A DNA stretch of 64,000 nucleotides from Scolanthus callimorphus (GCA_033964015.1 CM066915.1:372001-436000), one strand, 5' to 3'; shown: positions 10,601 to 20,599, numbered from the stretch's first letter. Program-made: numbers and translations. The notes: a model not told the origin generated them from the letters alone.

Positions 10601-12767
10601 GGGCTCGATGTCACTCACTCGGACTTTGTTAGCAGGATATTAACATCCAATCGACCTGCGGGATCTAGCGTGTTATCTGAGGGACTAAAACTCAAGGTCA
10701 TCTCTCTGTTACCCTTATACCTTCGCCAAAGTATATATATACTACTGATTGCTGCTTAATTTATCCATGTGGGAGCTTACAAAAAACTGTTTGTTTAAAA
10801 GCGCTACTTTTTGTAGTCATTTCAAAACCTGCACCGCATGACGACCTTCATTATGCAAAGCTTACTCACCTCAAGGCAAGAGGAAGCAAAAACTTGGGCA
10901 AATGAAAAGTTTTTTAAAACGCTAATTTTAAGCCATGTTTGCACAAAAGATGGTACAACATTTTGTGCTGATTAAAGTTATCGCCTCTCCCTAAGTTTAA
11001 TATACAAAATCACATCCTCCAAATTACATCAAAGTTCGGCATTTCTGCCTACATTAAAACTTGAGTACAACATTCATAAACTGCGAAGTTAGAAACTAAT
11101 AGTAAAGGTAATATCGGCCCTGTCAACAAACTGGCAAATAACCAATGCAGATGCGCGGCATTTTCCGACGTTTCGTACGTTTTTCAATGAAAAAAAGCCA
11201 CGAGTTGGCCTAAGGCATGCCTTTGATAGAAACGTTAAAAAAGGGCATGTCACCCCCAGGGTTGTTTCAACAAAATATTAAAAAATATGACCAGTGATCT
11301 ACATAAACAACTCAGAATCCTATGTATACTGTTATTATGTCCTAGAAAGATAAAGGACCTGAAATTTGAACTATATAGGCATTCTTACGTAAGATTTAAC
11401 AGCTTTTGCTATCAAATTTCCAAGTTTGAAAACTGTTTGCCTGAAAAGAAATTAAAAATGTCATTTCCCAATCCAATTCCATCCGCTCGATAGCACACGA
11501 AAGTACTCCAAATTTGTACTCATCTTGTAACTGAAAAGTTATTTAACAAACCTAGATGATTATTTTGTTTAATTCTTGTGAATCTGACTGCATTAAGTTA
11601 CCTTAATTAACCCTTAAATCGAGTAAAATGGTAACAGTGCCCCTTTAATGGCTTATAATATTTTCTTTTCGGGTTCTAAATAAAAACAGAACGATGTTTC
11701 TACTGCAGAGGCCTATCCATTTTCACCAAAGTTACTGTTAGATGTTTTCTTGTATGTTTCCTTAAATACTCCCTTTTTCAGGCAAAAGAGTTTTGAGCCA
11801 CTTAAACCCACTGAGTTTGTGTTTGTTTTTTAGGAGGCAGCTCATTCGGCCCATAGCACAGTGGATAACTTCACCGTTCGTTTCTGCCATATCAACAAGA
11901 AAGTTCGTAGATTAGGGGCTTTGAGTTGTTCTGGACTTATAAGAATCAGCTTCTATAAAAGTATAATAAGTATAATAAAAGTAACAAAATTTACACTTTT
12001 TTGTTGGCGGCCACTCCTAGAAATATATTTATAGTAGGGTCTGTTGATGGGACAAAAAATAGGGAAAATCGTGGTTTGCTTTTTAATGAATAAAGTAAAG
12101 TAAAGTAGATGCTTATATAGCGCTTATCCTCAAAGCTCTAAGCGCTTTACATTTTTGGGATTGAAATAAAGATGGGAAAAAAACGTTTTGCCAAAAACTG
12201 TTGATACTTGCCGACGTTTCAAGACTTCCTTTTTCATAGAATAAATTGCCCTACCTTACTAGCAAAAATATGACACTACTAAAACACTTACAGACCTTCC
12301 AAAAAGGTAAGGGGAATCCCTAATACAAAACTCTTGATATGCAAAGCACTGTCTTGAGATGATACACTACCTGCTTGAATACATTTGTAGGTTCCACATG
12401 TACCCATCATGCATCTCTCGCTTGTACCACAAAACAAGTCGCTACAATGCTCAGGGGGGCGACCGCTGAACGCCAGATAATGATGGTCTGTAGTAGCGAA
12501 AACGAAGCTGGTCGGATTTGTCAGGTGACAAGCATTGTTGATCTCACAGAGGTTTTCTTGCATCTTGAAATTCACGCTCCTGCATTCAACATTGTTGACA
12601 CAAAGGGATCTGCAGATGTCAAGTGAGCTTGCAAACAACTTCTGTATCACGTGACCTATCAATCTGAATGACATCATATTATAATCACTGCAGCATTCTT
12701 CACAATAGATGTGTCGTTGCCATAGTGATACCGAACCAAGGAACAAAAGAAATGCCAAGAGGTGCAT
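4427..12767 (-). CDS. Secreted PAN-pentraxin protein, copy 1 (four coding exons)
   Basis: Coding exons are 12371-12767, 9419-9650, 8852-8986 and 4427-4688. Every junction is GT/AG and the phases match (1, 2, 2), giving 341 residues and a stop. Residues 1-21 form a hydrophobic signal peptide. A PAN/apple-like Cys region follows (motif CRSLCVNN and later Cys), then a short Cys-rich EGF-like linker, then a complete pentraxin fold. Pentraxin hallmarks are LTVCAW paired with HHICVTWIS, which fits the family signature HxCx[ST]Wx[ST], and the C-terminal VNMWDRQLSDQEI and GNVVNW. Pentraxins are secreted, usually calcium-dependent, pattern-binding proteins. A role in innate recognition or extracellular matrix is family inference only. 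A non-coding 5' exon is likely near 14670. Last intron (4689-8851) carries a large foldback and a TIR element. A near-identical paralogue lies at 22977-27247. Confidence 0.85.
5146..6129. mobile_element. Foldback element with a third internal arm
   Basis: The ends are perfect inverted repeats (CGCCGGGCCTATAAGGATAA and complement), with arms of about 325 bp (5146-5470 and about 5809-6129). A third diverged copy of the arm, in the orientation of the right arm, fills 5490-5780. Each arm carries TGACGTCA and a sequence around CCGCCATTTTG. It lies in the last intron of PAN-pentraxin copy 1. No gene is seen. Confidence 0.75.
6130..7079. other. Intron sequence, last intron of copy 1
   Basis: No element or gene is recognised over most of this stretch. 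About 6870-7000 (TTTGGTGTGAAGAGTCCTA ...) matches 24027-24180 in the equivalent intron of copy 2, confirming that the introns share ancestry. Confidence 0.5.
7080..7240 (+). repeat. SINE body fragment
   Basis: The stretch TGTGTTTCACGTCGTTTGG, followed by a GAGACAATAAA ... GTCCCGTCTC segment, matches the body of the complete tRNA-headed SINE at 50295-50700 in the opposite orientation. The tRNA-like head is missing or too diverged to see. Confidence 0.55.
7610..8753. mobile_element. TIR element with subterminal GTTGCTC repeats
   Basis: The ends are a perfect inverted repeat of about 20 bp (GGCACAGACAGATTCTGCTC). Immediately inside each end is a cluster of short direct repeats AAAAGTTGCTCA, about eight on the left (7625-7725) and about four on the right (8670-8735), all in the same orientation. 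A nested inverted repeat (around 7980-8035 and 8355-8395) and a tRNA-like segment are inside. No transposase is seen, so it looks non-autonomous. Confidence 0.65.
8233..8293 (+). repeat. tRNA-like SINE head
   Basis: TAGCCTAGTGGTTAGAG fits a polymerase III A box and GGATCGAATC a degenerate B box, about 33 bp apart. I read this as a tRNA-derived SINE remnant rather than a working tRNA, because I could not fold clean acceptor and T stems. Confidence 0.4.
8852..8986 (-). CDS. Copy 1 coding exon 3: pentraxin signature
   Basis: A 135-nt exon between acceptor CTTATCAG and donor GTATAACA, phase 2 on both sides. It encodes GKWHHICVTWISNQGNW, including the pentraxin signature and the second conserved Cys. 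Confidence 0.85.
9419..9650 (-). CDS. Copy 1 coding exon 2: first half of pentraxin domain
   Basis: The acceptor is TTTTTTTCAG just above 9650 and the donor GTGAGAAT just below 9419. Length is 232 nt, phase 1 in and phase 2 out. It encodes the first pentraxin strands including LTVCAWVQSGA, which holds the first Cys of the conserved disulfide. Confidence 0.85.
10001..10072 (-). tRNA. tRNA-like sequence or pseudo-tRNA, left arm
   Basis: On the minus strand it folds into a 7-bp acceptor stem (TCTCTGG with CTAGAGA), a canonical D arm (GCTC AGTGGTA GAGC) and a 5-bp T stem. The anticodon arm has only a 4-bp stem and an irregular loop, and the T loop starts with A rather than T. The anticodon cannot be assigned safely. 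It is probably a tRNA-derived repeat. Confidence 0.45.
10324..10397 (+). tRNA. tRNA-like sequence or pseudo-tRNA, right arm
   Basis: This is an inverted copy of the tRNA-like sequence at 10001-10072. It has lost one C of the T stem and differs in the anticodon loop, so it is more degenerate than the left copy. Confidence 0.4.
10448..12094. other. Intron sequence without recognisable content
   Basis: This is most of the first coding intron of PAN-pentraxin copy 1. It is AT-rich. The only notable open frame is 11287-11493 (plus, 68 codons), which has no recognisable motif. No array or long inverted repeat is seen. Confidence 0.4.
12095..12165 (-). repeat. SINE 3' tail with short tandem end
   Basis: On the minus strand, AAGCGCTATATAAGCATCTA is followed by TTTACTTTACTTTA. 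The same design (a short conserved tail then a pentamer-type repeat) ends the SINE at 50295-50700. Only the 3' end is present. Confidence 0.45.
12371..12767 (-). CDS. Copy 1 coding exon 1: signal peptide and PAN region
   Basis: The start ATG is at 12767-12765. A good splice acceptor (TTTTTCAG) lies 6 bases upstream of it at 12774, so a 5' non-coding exon is expected. The exon encodes the signal peptide, the PAN-like Cys region and the Cys-rich linker. It ends in phase 1 at donor GTAGTGTATC (12361-12370). Confidence 0.85.
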
Positions 12768-12847
12768 TTTGAGCTGAAAAATGAGTAAATTAAAATAAGC
12801 GGACAGAACGGCAATATGTATTATGTATGTAAGACGAAATTATCTTA

Positions 12848-13010
12848 TATATAGAGGATATTACACGGTGGTGCGAAGATATGAGTTTTTTTTCGAGTGA
12901 CAAGAACAATATTTTACGAATGAGCGCAGCGAATATTGTTTTTGACACGAGAAAATAAAACTCATATCTTCAACCCACCGTGTAATTTTCTTTTATTAAA
13001 TAGACAAACC
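12848..13010. repeat. Repeat family A, short palindromic copy
   Basis: ATTACACGGTGG near the left edge and CCACCGTGTAAT near the right make an imperfect palindrome. It is homologous to 495-640 and, in reverse, 58255-58430. It lies in the 5' intron of PAN-pentraxin copy 1. Confidence 0.6.
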
Positions 13011-13168
13011 AGAAAAAAATGTTCCAAATTGATTTCCAAGCACTTTTGTTTTGACCGATATCCTCACTAGTGAGGATATGGAAAATATGTCGCTCAGGAC
13101 CCGGATGTAGCTTCGTATGAGATCTACGAGTGGCGTATTTCCCAGTCAAAACACTCGTGTCTATATTT

Positions 13169-13355
13169 AAGCAATAAAAGTACTTTCCGCGTGCTCTCTG
13201 CTTCTTACAAACACGAGGGGGATGTTGGGAGAACTGATCAAAACTTGAAAGACACGAGCCGAAGGCGAGTGTCTTTCAAGTTTTATCAGTTCGACCAACA
13301 TTCCCCGAGTGTTTGTAAGAAACCAGAGAGCACGCAGAAAGTATTTTTATTGCTT
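13169..13355. repeat. Long palindrome
   Basis: Arms of about 90 bp (from GCAATAAAAGTACTTTC... to the complement ending near 13355) meet at a few bases near 13260. The arms are imperfect. It is non-coding and resembles a palindromic MITE. Confidence 0.55.
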
Positions 13356-13539
13356 TTAGAAAATAACATACACACGCGCGACAGCGTTGCGTGACAATCG
13401 TGTTTCTCAGGTCTCTTACAAACACGCTTTTTAACCAATCAGAATGCGCACATTCGCAATAAAACATAGGTGTTATTTTCTAAATATTAATAAAAAAAAC
13501 AATATTTAGCTTCTGTCGGGGAAACGTTGTGTTTGGCTG

Positions 13540-14830
13540 ATTTTTTCCCGCCACTTTATTTTAAACACGGTGAAAACTCCTCAGGATTTTAAAAACCATA
13601 AATCCTTACTAATTATCTTTATAATAATGCTCACTACCTTATCTAAATTCAATAATAATAATTTTAAATACAACAATCCGGAATAGTCCACGCTTCACAT
13701 TTTAGCTAGATCCATATAAATATTCTAGTGTTTCGATCATGCGGTGATCTTGAAAATGTTCACCTGTCATCGGAAAACAACAGACTTTGAGTGTATAAAA
13801 CGTTCCATAACATAGCATTCAGTCTTTTTAAAGCGAAAATACCTGATGTATGATTTTTTTATATATCTCGTATGATATCTCTTTTTTGTGTTAATTGAGG
13901 ACGAGATATCATACGATTGTATTCAAAACTTTCAGTCGATAGATTCCGCCGAAAATAGAACTAAAAAAGGCGATATAGCCCCTCGTAGCTGCGCGACTCG
14001 TGCGATATCGCTTTTTTCGTGCTATTTTCTTAGCGGAATCTAGCCTCCAGGGGCTTTGAATAGTCCTATTGAAATTGTAAAAAACAAGAATTCATAATTC
14101 TGCGAGTGAATTAGCTCTGTGTGATTTCACTGCAGGCTTTGAGAGGTTTTGAAGTATGAGGGAATAAGGCTTCAAAACTGAAATTTACACCATCCCATGC
14201 AAGTGAATCCATGCGCTTGTCTTTAGTAAAGGCCCGTTTATAGACAAAAAGCCAAAACGCAGTGTGGAATTTCGCAGAACTTATGAAAATTTTTCTACTT
14301 TTGTAACAACTGCACTTCTTCTAACGAACGTTTTTCGTTAATTTTATTTGTCTGTGCGCCCGTAATTTTGTATCTTTTCAGTAAAAACGAAAACTTTGTA
14401 GGGCAGAATAGGAAAGTTTTTATGGCGACAAGAACAAATTGAAAATGCAACGAGCGCGCTATCAGATGCTTTTTGATGTAATTTCGGACGCAACAATTAA
14501 AACTTGTGAACTCTAAGATCGGATCTAAGAGCAATATAAAACATCCTGCAGTGATTCAAAATTGAGTAAATCATCAAGTCCATAGTATAGTTATACACCT
14601 ATTCATACCAGTCCTTAGGAAGAATGAAAAAAGAGAATGAAATAAAATTAGACGACGTCTTTAGCTTACCTTTTCTGATCGAAGTTACGAGTACTTTAAA
14701 ACCGCTTTTGAGAGAAAAAAGACTTCTGGCACTTCACTCCAGGAGTAGTGGGCGCGCAGTAATTACCTCATTGTTCAAACTTCTGTGGGCCTAGGCGCAT
14801 AACAGACAACACTTACTAGACGAAATATCA
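13540..14830. repeat. Segmental duplication: upstream flank, copy 1
   Basis: Blocks at 13560-13845 and 14158-14815 match 31580-31840 and 32148-33080. The two copies carry different sequence at the same point (13846-14157 here, 31846-32140 there). The block contains the presumed 5' non-coding exon of the PAN-pentraxin gene. Confidence 0.7.
14670..14767 (-). other. Presumed 5' non-coding exon of PAN-pentraxin copy 1
   Basis: A strong donor, AGAAAAG|GTAAGCTAAAG, reads on the minus strand with the exon ending at 14670. It is perfectly kept in the duplicate (exon end 32944), and an acceptor lies 6 bases before the ATG (12774). The upstream limit of this exon is not determinable, so the right coordinate is a guess. 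Confidence 0.45.
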
Positions 14831-15833
14831 GAAAATTGCAATATTTAAGGCGCATGAGGCATTTTTTAGTAAAAGCTGGCAACAAGAGTTTTCTTATGTA
14901 ATTTTTCACGCTGAATCCGAATTTTCTTGTTGCCATCCCTGATTTTGCATTTTAATGGTGAAAATGACGTCATCATGATTGAAAGCTGTTCGCGAACCCC
15001 TTAAAATAGTTTTGTCGCTATATTTCAAATTCGAACGAATATTTAACTTGAACAGGATAGTTTAGAATGTTCTATACGAAACATTGTCGTATTATTCGGA
15101 TATGGCGCTGCTGTGATATTCAAAATGGCGGATCCAAGATGGCCGCCATATCGTCAAATTTGATTTTTAGAAACTATCTGTCTGGTAGTCAAAAAAGACA
15201 TGGAAATAAATACCTGACAATGAATTCAAGGTATAACAGTATGAAATGCAGTGCTGCTGGTCGAATGAAGCCATCTTAAATATATAAAAGGCAAATCAAT
15301 ATGAAAAGGTGAATCAGATTCACCGCTGCTTGATTCTACGATCTAAACGATATCACCATTTTTCAATGATGATCCTTAGTCCCGGCAACAAAACTGTGCC
15401 TTTGAAGTCCTTATATCAAAAGTTCGTTCACAACGATCATGCAATCTGCTGCCCCCGTGGCATAATCGAAAAATAGCGGAAACCTCAGGACCAGCAGAAA
15501 ACCTCAAAAGGAAACCTCAGACAAGAAAGGGGTTGGAATAGGAAAGGGCTTTCAAGCATAGAGAGGAAAGCTACTCCAAAAAAGGAAAGGAAAGCTACTC
15601 CGTTAAAAATTGAAAAGAAAAATCGGCGAAAAATTCATTGTAGAGGTTTGTGTGACAGCTGTCAATCATGACGTCATTTCACCTCTTAAAATGCAAAATC
15701 TGCGTTGGCAACAAAAAAAAAAATCGGATTCAGCGTAAAATTTTGCATAAGATGGCACTTGTTGCCAGCTTTTCTAAAAAATGCCTCATGAAGTACGATT
15801 TTCCAAAAGTTTGTCTAGTCTACAGCCAAGGGA
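14815..15833. mobile_element. Foldback insertion of about 1 kb
   Basis: Inverted arms of about 150 bp (ACTAGACGAAA... with ATGAGGCATTTTTTAG and GTTGCC in both) flank about 700 bp. The duplicated unit lacks it: sequence on either side (CGCATAACAGACA and ACATAACAAGACAACCCG) is adjacent at 33075-33100. So it inserted after the segmental duplication or was lost from unit 2. No gene is seen. Confidence 0.65.
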
Positions 15834-16105
15834 ACACATAACAAGACAACCCGAATCTTACTGTAAGGAATTTCCGCGGAGGCTGGCCGGGGACCATTCG
15901 GTATGAAAAGTCATTTTTCTGATATTGACTCTCTCCTCGCTGCGCAGAGCCTAAGGGCGGGCCCACAGAAAAATGCAGCGAAATTCACCTAGACCAAGAG
16001 AAATTTTCGCTTAGGTAAAACAACATGCAAAATCTACAAACTCCACTTGATGTGCGAAATCTACAAACTTTTTTAGGTATGGGGAAAGGTCCAATAGCTC
16101 TTTTA

Positions 16106-16265
16106 AGCTACGTACACAGGTTCGGATCTGGGGGACAGGTTGTGGGGTTGAACCCCCCCCCCCATGAGAGTGATGTTCGATGAACTCTGGGAAAACCCGC
16201 CGTTATTAAAACGTTTTGAACATCGTACAGACTATAATCGGTCCAAGTTAGTGCTGCAACCCGGT
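16106..16265 (+). repeat. Dispersed repeat C, copy 1
   Basis: This contains GCTACGTACACAGGTTCGGA, a C-run, and ATCGGTCCAAGTTAGTGCTG. It matches 34138-34312, where it is followed directly by repeat B. Here it is separated from repeat B by about 1 kb of tandem repeats. Confidence 0.6.
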
Positions 16266-16319
16266 GATAAATCAAAGGCACCGAGTGAAATCGTAGATAC
16301 AGTTTATCCACGTTTGGTC

Positions 16320-17165
16320 GGCTGGTGATGGTGGTGATGACGTCATTAATGACGCTATACCACGTGACCTTGGTGTTGCACCTCCCATGCTCGAAGATAA
16401 CTTTACCCAAGTTTGGTCACCTAGCGATGCTCCGTTCTCGGATGTCAATTTCTTCTAGTTTTAATGACGTCATCTATGACGTCATGTCATGTGACTTTGG
16501 TGCTGGACCCATTGTCACGAAGATAGCCTGCGTAGCAAGTGTTCCCGTGTGTTTTCAGGGAAAAGAAAGCCGAGGAGAAAGCGGCGAGAAGTTCGACGAG
16601 CGAGTTTTTGGCCGAGCAAAAATGGGGCGAGCGCAAAAAACGGACGGGCAGGGAAGGGGAAGGGAAGGAAGGGAACTCTTGCCCGCAAAGGTCGGTATTT
16701 TGAAAAACGCCCCCCTGGGAGATAGCACGCTTCAGTTATTTGACAAGTTGACAGGTTGTCAAAAGCAGCCAATTAAAGATCGGCGGAAGTTGCCGTCATT
16801 ACTTCCGCTCAGCATTCAAAACAAATAGCGTTCTACACGTGAGCCGAGAGTTGTCAAAATTTCTCACATCGAAATTTGTAGATTTTGTGACGTCATCAAT
16901 GACGTAATGTCATGTGACGTTGTTGCTGGACGCCCTTTGTCACGGAGATAGCTTTAGCCAAGTTTCGTCACCTAGCGATGTTTTGTTCTTGAGATATTGA
17001 TTTTTCTAGTTTTGCTGACGTCATAGATGACGCAATGTCCGATGTGACTTTGTTGTTGGACCCCCCTTGTCACTCAGATAGCTTTGTACAAGTTTGGTCA
17101 CCTAGCGATGTACTGTTCTCGAGAAATTTATTTTTCTAGTGTCGATGACGTCATCGAGCTAACAC
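16320..17165 (+). repeat. About 128-bp tandem repeats with TGACGTCA palindromes
   Basis: Four to five diverged units of about 128 bp each begin with TGACGTCAT...ATGACG and contain CACCTAGCGATG and CTCGAGA-like parts (unit starts near 16335, 16464, 16888, 17017, 17143). About 340 bp of unrelated sequence (about 16523-16868) interrupts the second unit. The TGACGTCA core is the CRE/ATF binding site; any function is inference. Confidence 0.65.
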
Positions 17166-17254
17166 TAGAGTTATGAGCGAGCGAGCGAGTGACATCTGGC
17201 CCACCACAATAACTCGTGAAAACGCTAACGCGTATCCACGATTTAAAAATGGGT

Positions 17255-17393
17255 GGTTCTATTTTTTACTATTATAGTGTAGAATTGTTTTGCGATTTTC
17301 TAGTTGTGTTTGGAGGAGAACATTTTGCTGGGGTATTGGAACTTTTGTAGAAATAATAAAATTGATAATTTGGTTGATATTTCAAAATATGGC
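17255..17393 (+). repeat. Dispersed repeat B, copy 2
   Basis: This is a close copy of 2500-2632 and 34345-34490. A run of C lies just beyond it at 17427-17445. Confidence 0.6.
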
Positions 17394-17618
17394 ATTATGT
17401 ATCAGTCAATTCCAGCGGTGACCATGCCCCCCCCCCCCCCCCCCCTCGGACACCGTGGGGCATTTGCACACAACTGGCTTCCCTGGGGTGGGGAATTTTG
17501 GAAATTTTGCTGGCCCGGGTGTCGGGATTAATTTTTTTCCTGGGGAGGGGGGTGGGAACTTTGATTCTCTTTCACAAACTTTTAGCGCGTTGAGTTTTGC
17601 GGAACTACAACACCAGGG

Positions 17619-18083
17619 GGCCGTTTCTCGAAACGCCCGAGAATTCTCGGGCCCGAAAAGTTTGTTTTGAAATTTTAATAGATTGATCCCCAGTTTTTCG
17701 TTTCCTTTTCTACGCTGATGATTTGAATAGTCTACAACGTCCTATCCGTGAATATGTATACTGTTTACATCTCAAAAAAGAAATTTTCGATTTCATTCAA
17801 ACCCTCAAATCGAAGAAAAATCACCCGAAAAGTCTCGGGAGGTCAGTTGCTCCCGAAAACTTTCCATTGTTTTTCACCCGAGTATTTCGGGCGGCCGAAA
17901 AGTTCGGTTTAAACTCACGTAATTCTTTAAGTACTATAGAATAGAAATAACTACGAAAAGAGAGTTATAGACTATTAAAATCAGCAGGGTAGAAAAGAAA
18001 ACGAAAATATTTTTGATTAATCCATAAAAATTTCAAAACGAAGTTCTCGGGCCCGAGAATTCTCGGGCGTTTCGAGAAACGGG
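17619..18083. mobile_element. MITE with CGGGCCCGAGAATTCTCGGG-type ends
   Basis: Inverted ends of about 65-70 bp begin CGTTTCTCGAAACGCCCGAG on both strands and contain the self-complementary GAGAATTCTC. The roughly 330-bp centre has further short CCCGAAAA/TTTCGGG motifs. No coding content is recognised. Confidence 0.65.
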
Positions 18084-18271
18084 CGCCAGTTCACTTCCCT
18101 GACCAGTTATAACTATCAATTGGCAGTTACGATGTCCTTACAGAACATAACGTCACACAAAATAACATGCCGAGTATGGCCCGTATACACCACTCTAGTG
18201 TTGAGATTGAGAGATGCCGGGGACGACATATTTATGTTTTTTTTTTGCTTGCCCCAAAATCACTTTTCTAA

Positions 18272-18868
18272 AAAGGTCCGTCCCTTAAGAGAAATCCCTT
18301 TCGAATCGCGGGAGACTGGAACTAATAGCGCGAAATTTAAAATGCAAATTATTTGCTTGGTCCCGAGATAGAAATGGCGGCCATATGCTTGACACTTTGA
18401 GACAAGAATCAAGACGAACTCACCAGCTTACTTCACAGTTCGAAATGCTGTCAGCCCCTTAAACGTTATGGCAGTGATTACAAGGTAAGTATGCATCCTC
18501 CCTTACTACGTTAAACGCTGCTCTCTACTCTTTTAAGAGTTGAACAACATTTTACTCAGATACCAGGTTTATCGATCGATATCGAGGAGCTGGTCGACAA
18601 AAGCTTTAGGCAATTTACGGTACTTTCATTAAACATTCTAGCTCAACTTCCCCCCTTACATACTACAGAGGAAGACAAGAATGACTTGGTAACTTGTAGT
18701 GCTTTCACACTCGTCAAATAAACATATTTAATTAAAATATTCAACTCAATATAAACTTTCAACTCAGGTGCCCTAATCTATTATGAACACACTATAAGGG
18801 CATCGCTGTTTTAGCTGGGTGTTACAAGTTTCCGGTACTGAAGCAGAACCGGTTTATTTGTTGTGGTC
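18272..18868. repeat. Segmental duplication: downstream flank, copy 2
   Basis: This matches 3548-4125 and 41141-41680. Its last six bases, GTGGTC (18863-18868), are one half of the target duplication made by the Maverick-like insertion. Confidence 0.75.
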
Positions 18869-19355
18869 AGTAGTATAGTAGGTATGGAATTAGCAGTTTT
18901 TTTGCGGGTGAGCCTGCGGGTGAACAGGATGACGTCACAGATTTTTTTTTTCTTGCGGGTGAGCATGAGGGTGAGCCTAGTGGCGAGGAGCCTACTGTAA
19001 TTGGAGACAATGCTAGGATTAACACTGGAATGCTTTTGTTCAGGAGGGATTAAGAAAAACAAAGGGAGACAATACCAGGATTAACTAACAGAAGTCTTTT
19101 GTGTAAGGGATTAGTGTTTGTTGACTGCAACTCGAATATTAATTATAGTGTAAGGTTTTTCTTTAAATGGGGATAATATCAGAAAATGCAGAGATATGGT
19201 TTATTCTCTTTATTATAATATGAATGAATATCGATTACATAAAATACTATTACATAAAATACTACCACTACGGTTAGGTAAATAAATGCTTTATTAAGAA
19301 ATTGATTAGTCTAAAGTCTGTTCACTAGTATTCTTGACTTGAGGTAGAGTTTTCC
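18869..19355 (+). repeat. Left terminal inverted repeat of the mini-Maverick
   Basis: This matches the complement of 22354-22859 almost throughout. The outer part has GCGGGTGAGC repeats; the inner part includes AATAAA-type signals and the last codons of the minus-strand acidic/zinc-ribbon gene. Confidence 0.8.
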
Positions 19356-20183
19356 ACTCATCTTTCTTCTTGTTGTAATACGATCCCGCCATGCAATCAT
19401 AACACCGCAGAAAAGACCCCTTCCAAGCTTTTCCCATTGGGGATTGCTTTTGACAAACTGGGCATTCGTAGAGTTTGTCTTTTTCGTAACGTCCGGACAT
19501 TTTATCTTGCCACAAGCATTTTCCACACCCAGCAATATCGATGCGATAAGAATTGTTCCCTTCACAATGACTGCATAATCCATCGACTTTCTTTTCAATG
19601 TCACCCGAGACTCCATCTCCCTCTTGTCTCATTTCTTCGTCACTGGATTGCTCAGTTTCCTCATCACTGGATTGCTCCGCTTCCTCATCGTCACCAGCAG
19701 ATTGGTCAGTTTCTTCATCACTTTCATTATTATCATCCGTTTCATCACCGCTAGATTGATCGCTTTGTGTCTCCCTACTTTCATAGGTAACTACATCGTT
19801 CAAAGCTGCTTTGTTACGGATCAGTCCCTTATCAATTCCTAATTCTGCCAGTCCCTCGAAAAAAGACTTTAAACCTCTTGGAGGTGAAATATCTTCGCTG
19901 AAAGGTAGTAATACAAACTCTACAAGATCAGCAATAACTGTCTTTGTATTCTGCGTTTACGACGAATCATTTCCCCGTTAGGCGACCAAAACAAAATATT
20001 CTTAGAGGTGGCTATACTGTGCAGAAGGTCTCGGGCATCTTGATAGGGAACAGCATTTGAAATCTGACTCAACACGTCTTTGATTCGAGGTCCATCATTT
20101 TCCTCCTCTTGCTCATCCTCGTCATCGCTAGACATATCGCTATCTGAGTCCAGTGAACGTTTCATAGCGAATACCATTGGCAA
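19306..20183 (-). pseudogene. Acidic / zinc-ribbon Maverick protein, frame broken
   Basis: Two overlapping minus-strand frames appear to be one gene. The first opens at 20183 (an in-frame ATG at 20165 is an alternative) and stops at 19920-19922. It encodes a Ser/Asp/Glu-rich start followed by a conserved-looking segment with FWSPNGE. The second is open from 19956 to a stop at 19306-19308 but has no ATG. It continues the same type of domain, then a long acidic tract, then four CxxC pairs (CSHC, CGKC, CPVC, CYDC) typical of a zinc ribbon. The shift is -1 near 19957. From memory, proteins with this WSPxGE segment recur in invertebrate Maverick-like elements; function is unknown. A TATA box lies at 20210-20217. 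The break could be a real mutation, an assembly error or a short intron. Confidence 0.55.
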
Positions 20184-20209
20184 ATGATTTGATCCTCAAA
20201 CGTGACGTG

Positions 20210-20217
20210 TATTTATA
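20210..20217 (-). promoter_or_regulatory. TATA box for the acidic / zinc-ribbon gene
   Basis: GGGTATAAATACACG on the minus strand lies 27-34 bp before the ATG at 20183. The expected transcription start would be very close to that ATG, so the downstream ATG at 20165 may be the one used. Confidence 0.55.
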
Positions 20218-20334
20218 CCCTCAGAGCAGTAATGCTAAAACAGGGACGAGTAGGTCTTGGACAAACCAACCCCCTTTTTGTGACAAGATTTGCTTTTTTT
20301 TCTTTGAAAGGGGTGGAACCACTAGCCAAGGCGC

Positions 20335-20535
20335 CTAGGTCCTCCCGTGTCGTCTTATGTTACTAAACTCATCATCACCCAATGGAATATATCCATTTCC
20401 AACATTATGGGCAATCTGAGTTATAGCATGAACTTGTTCTGGGGTGGCTGTGTCGAGAAGGTATTGGCGCTGATGTGGCGGGCAACTACACAATGCTTGA
20501 AGAAAGCCGAGGTTGTTCTTCACTACCCGAGACAT
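20335..20535 (-). CDS. Small conserved Maverick-associated protein, 66 aa
   Basis: I chose the ATG at 20535 rather than the more distant in-frame ATG at 20643. The latter lies in the minisatellite and upstream of the TATA box (20567-20577, TATATAAATAG on the minus strand). The protein has a basic start, a CPPHQRQYLLDTATPEQ stretch, a helix, then GNGYIPLGDDE and a basic end. I recall this pattern (QR..LL.TA...Q..A......N...G.IPL) from small proteins next to capsid and ATPase genes in invertebrate virus-like elements. The function is unknown and I could not check the match. Confidence 0.55.
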   Translation of the reverse strand: MSRVVKNNLGFLQALCSCPPHQRQYLLDTATPEQVHAITQIAHNVGNGYIPLGDDEFSNIRRHGRT

Positions 20536-20566
20536 GGTTACAAATGAAACAGTGTCAATGGAGCTA

Positions 20567-20577
20567 CTATTTATATA
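20567..20577 (-). promoter_or_regulatory. TATA box for the 66-aa gene
   Basis: TATATAAATAG on the minus strand lies 32-42 bp before the ATG at 20535. It mirrors the TATAAATAG of the ATPase gene across the minisatellite. Confidence 0.55.
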
Positions 20578-20599
20578 TTTGTAGCGACCGTAGACAGGA

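Noticed and set aside
12375..12626. 83-codon plus-strand frame
   Set aside because: It is the antisense shadow of PAN-pentraxin exon 1, which has strong splice and domain support on the minus strand.
16325..16828. 167-codon plus-strand frame
   Set aside because: It spans the 128-bp tandem repeats and the block that interrupts them, changes composition halfway, and has no recognisable motif.
19957..19963. Programmed -1 frameshift site in the Maverick gene
   Set aside because: The bases at the junction do not form an X-XXY-YYZ heptamer, so a mutation or sequencing error is the simpler reading.
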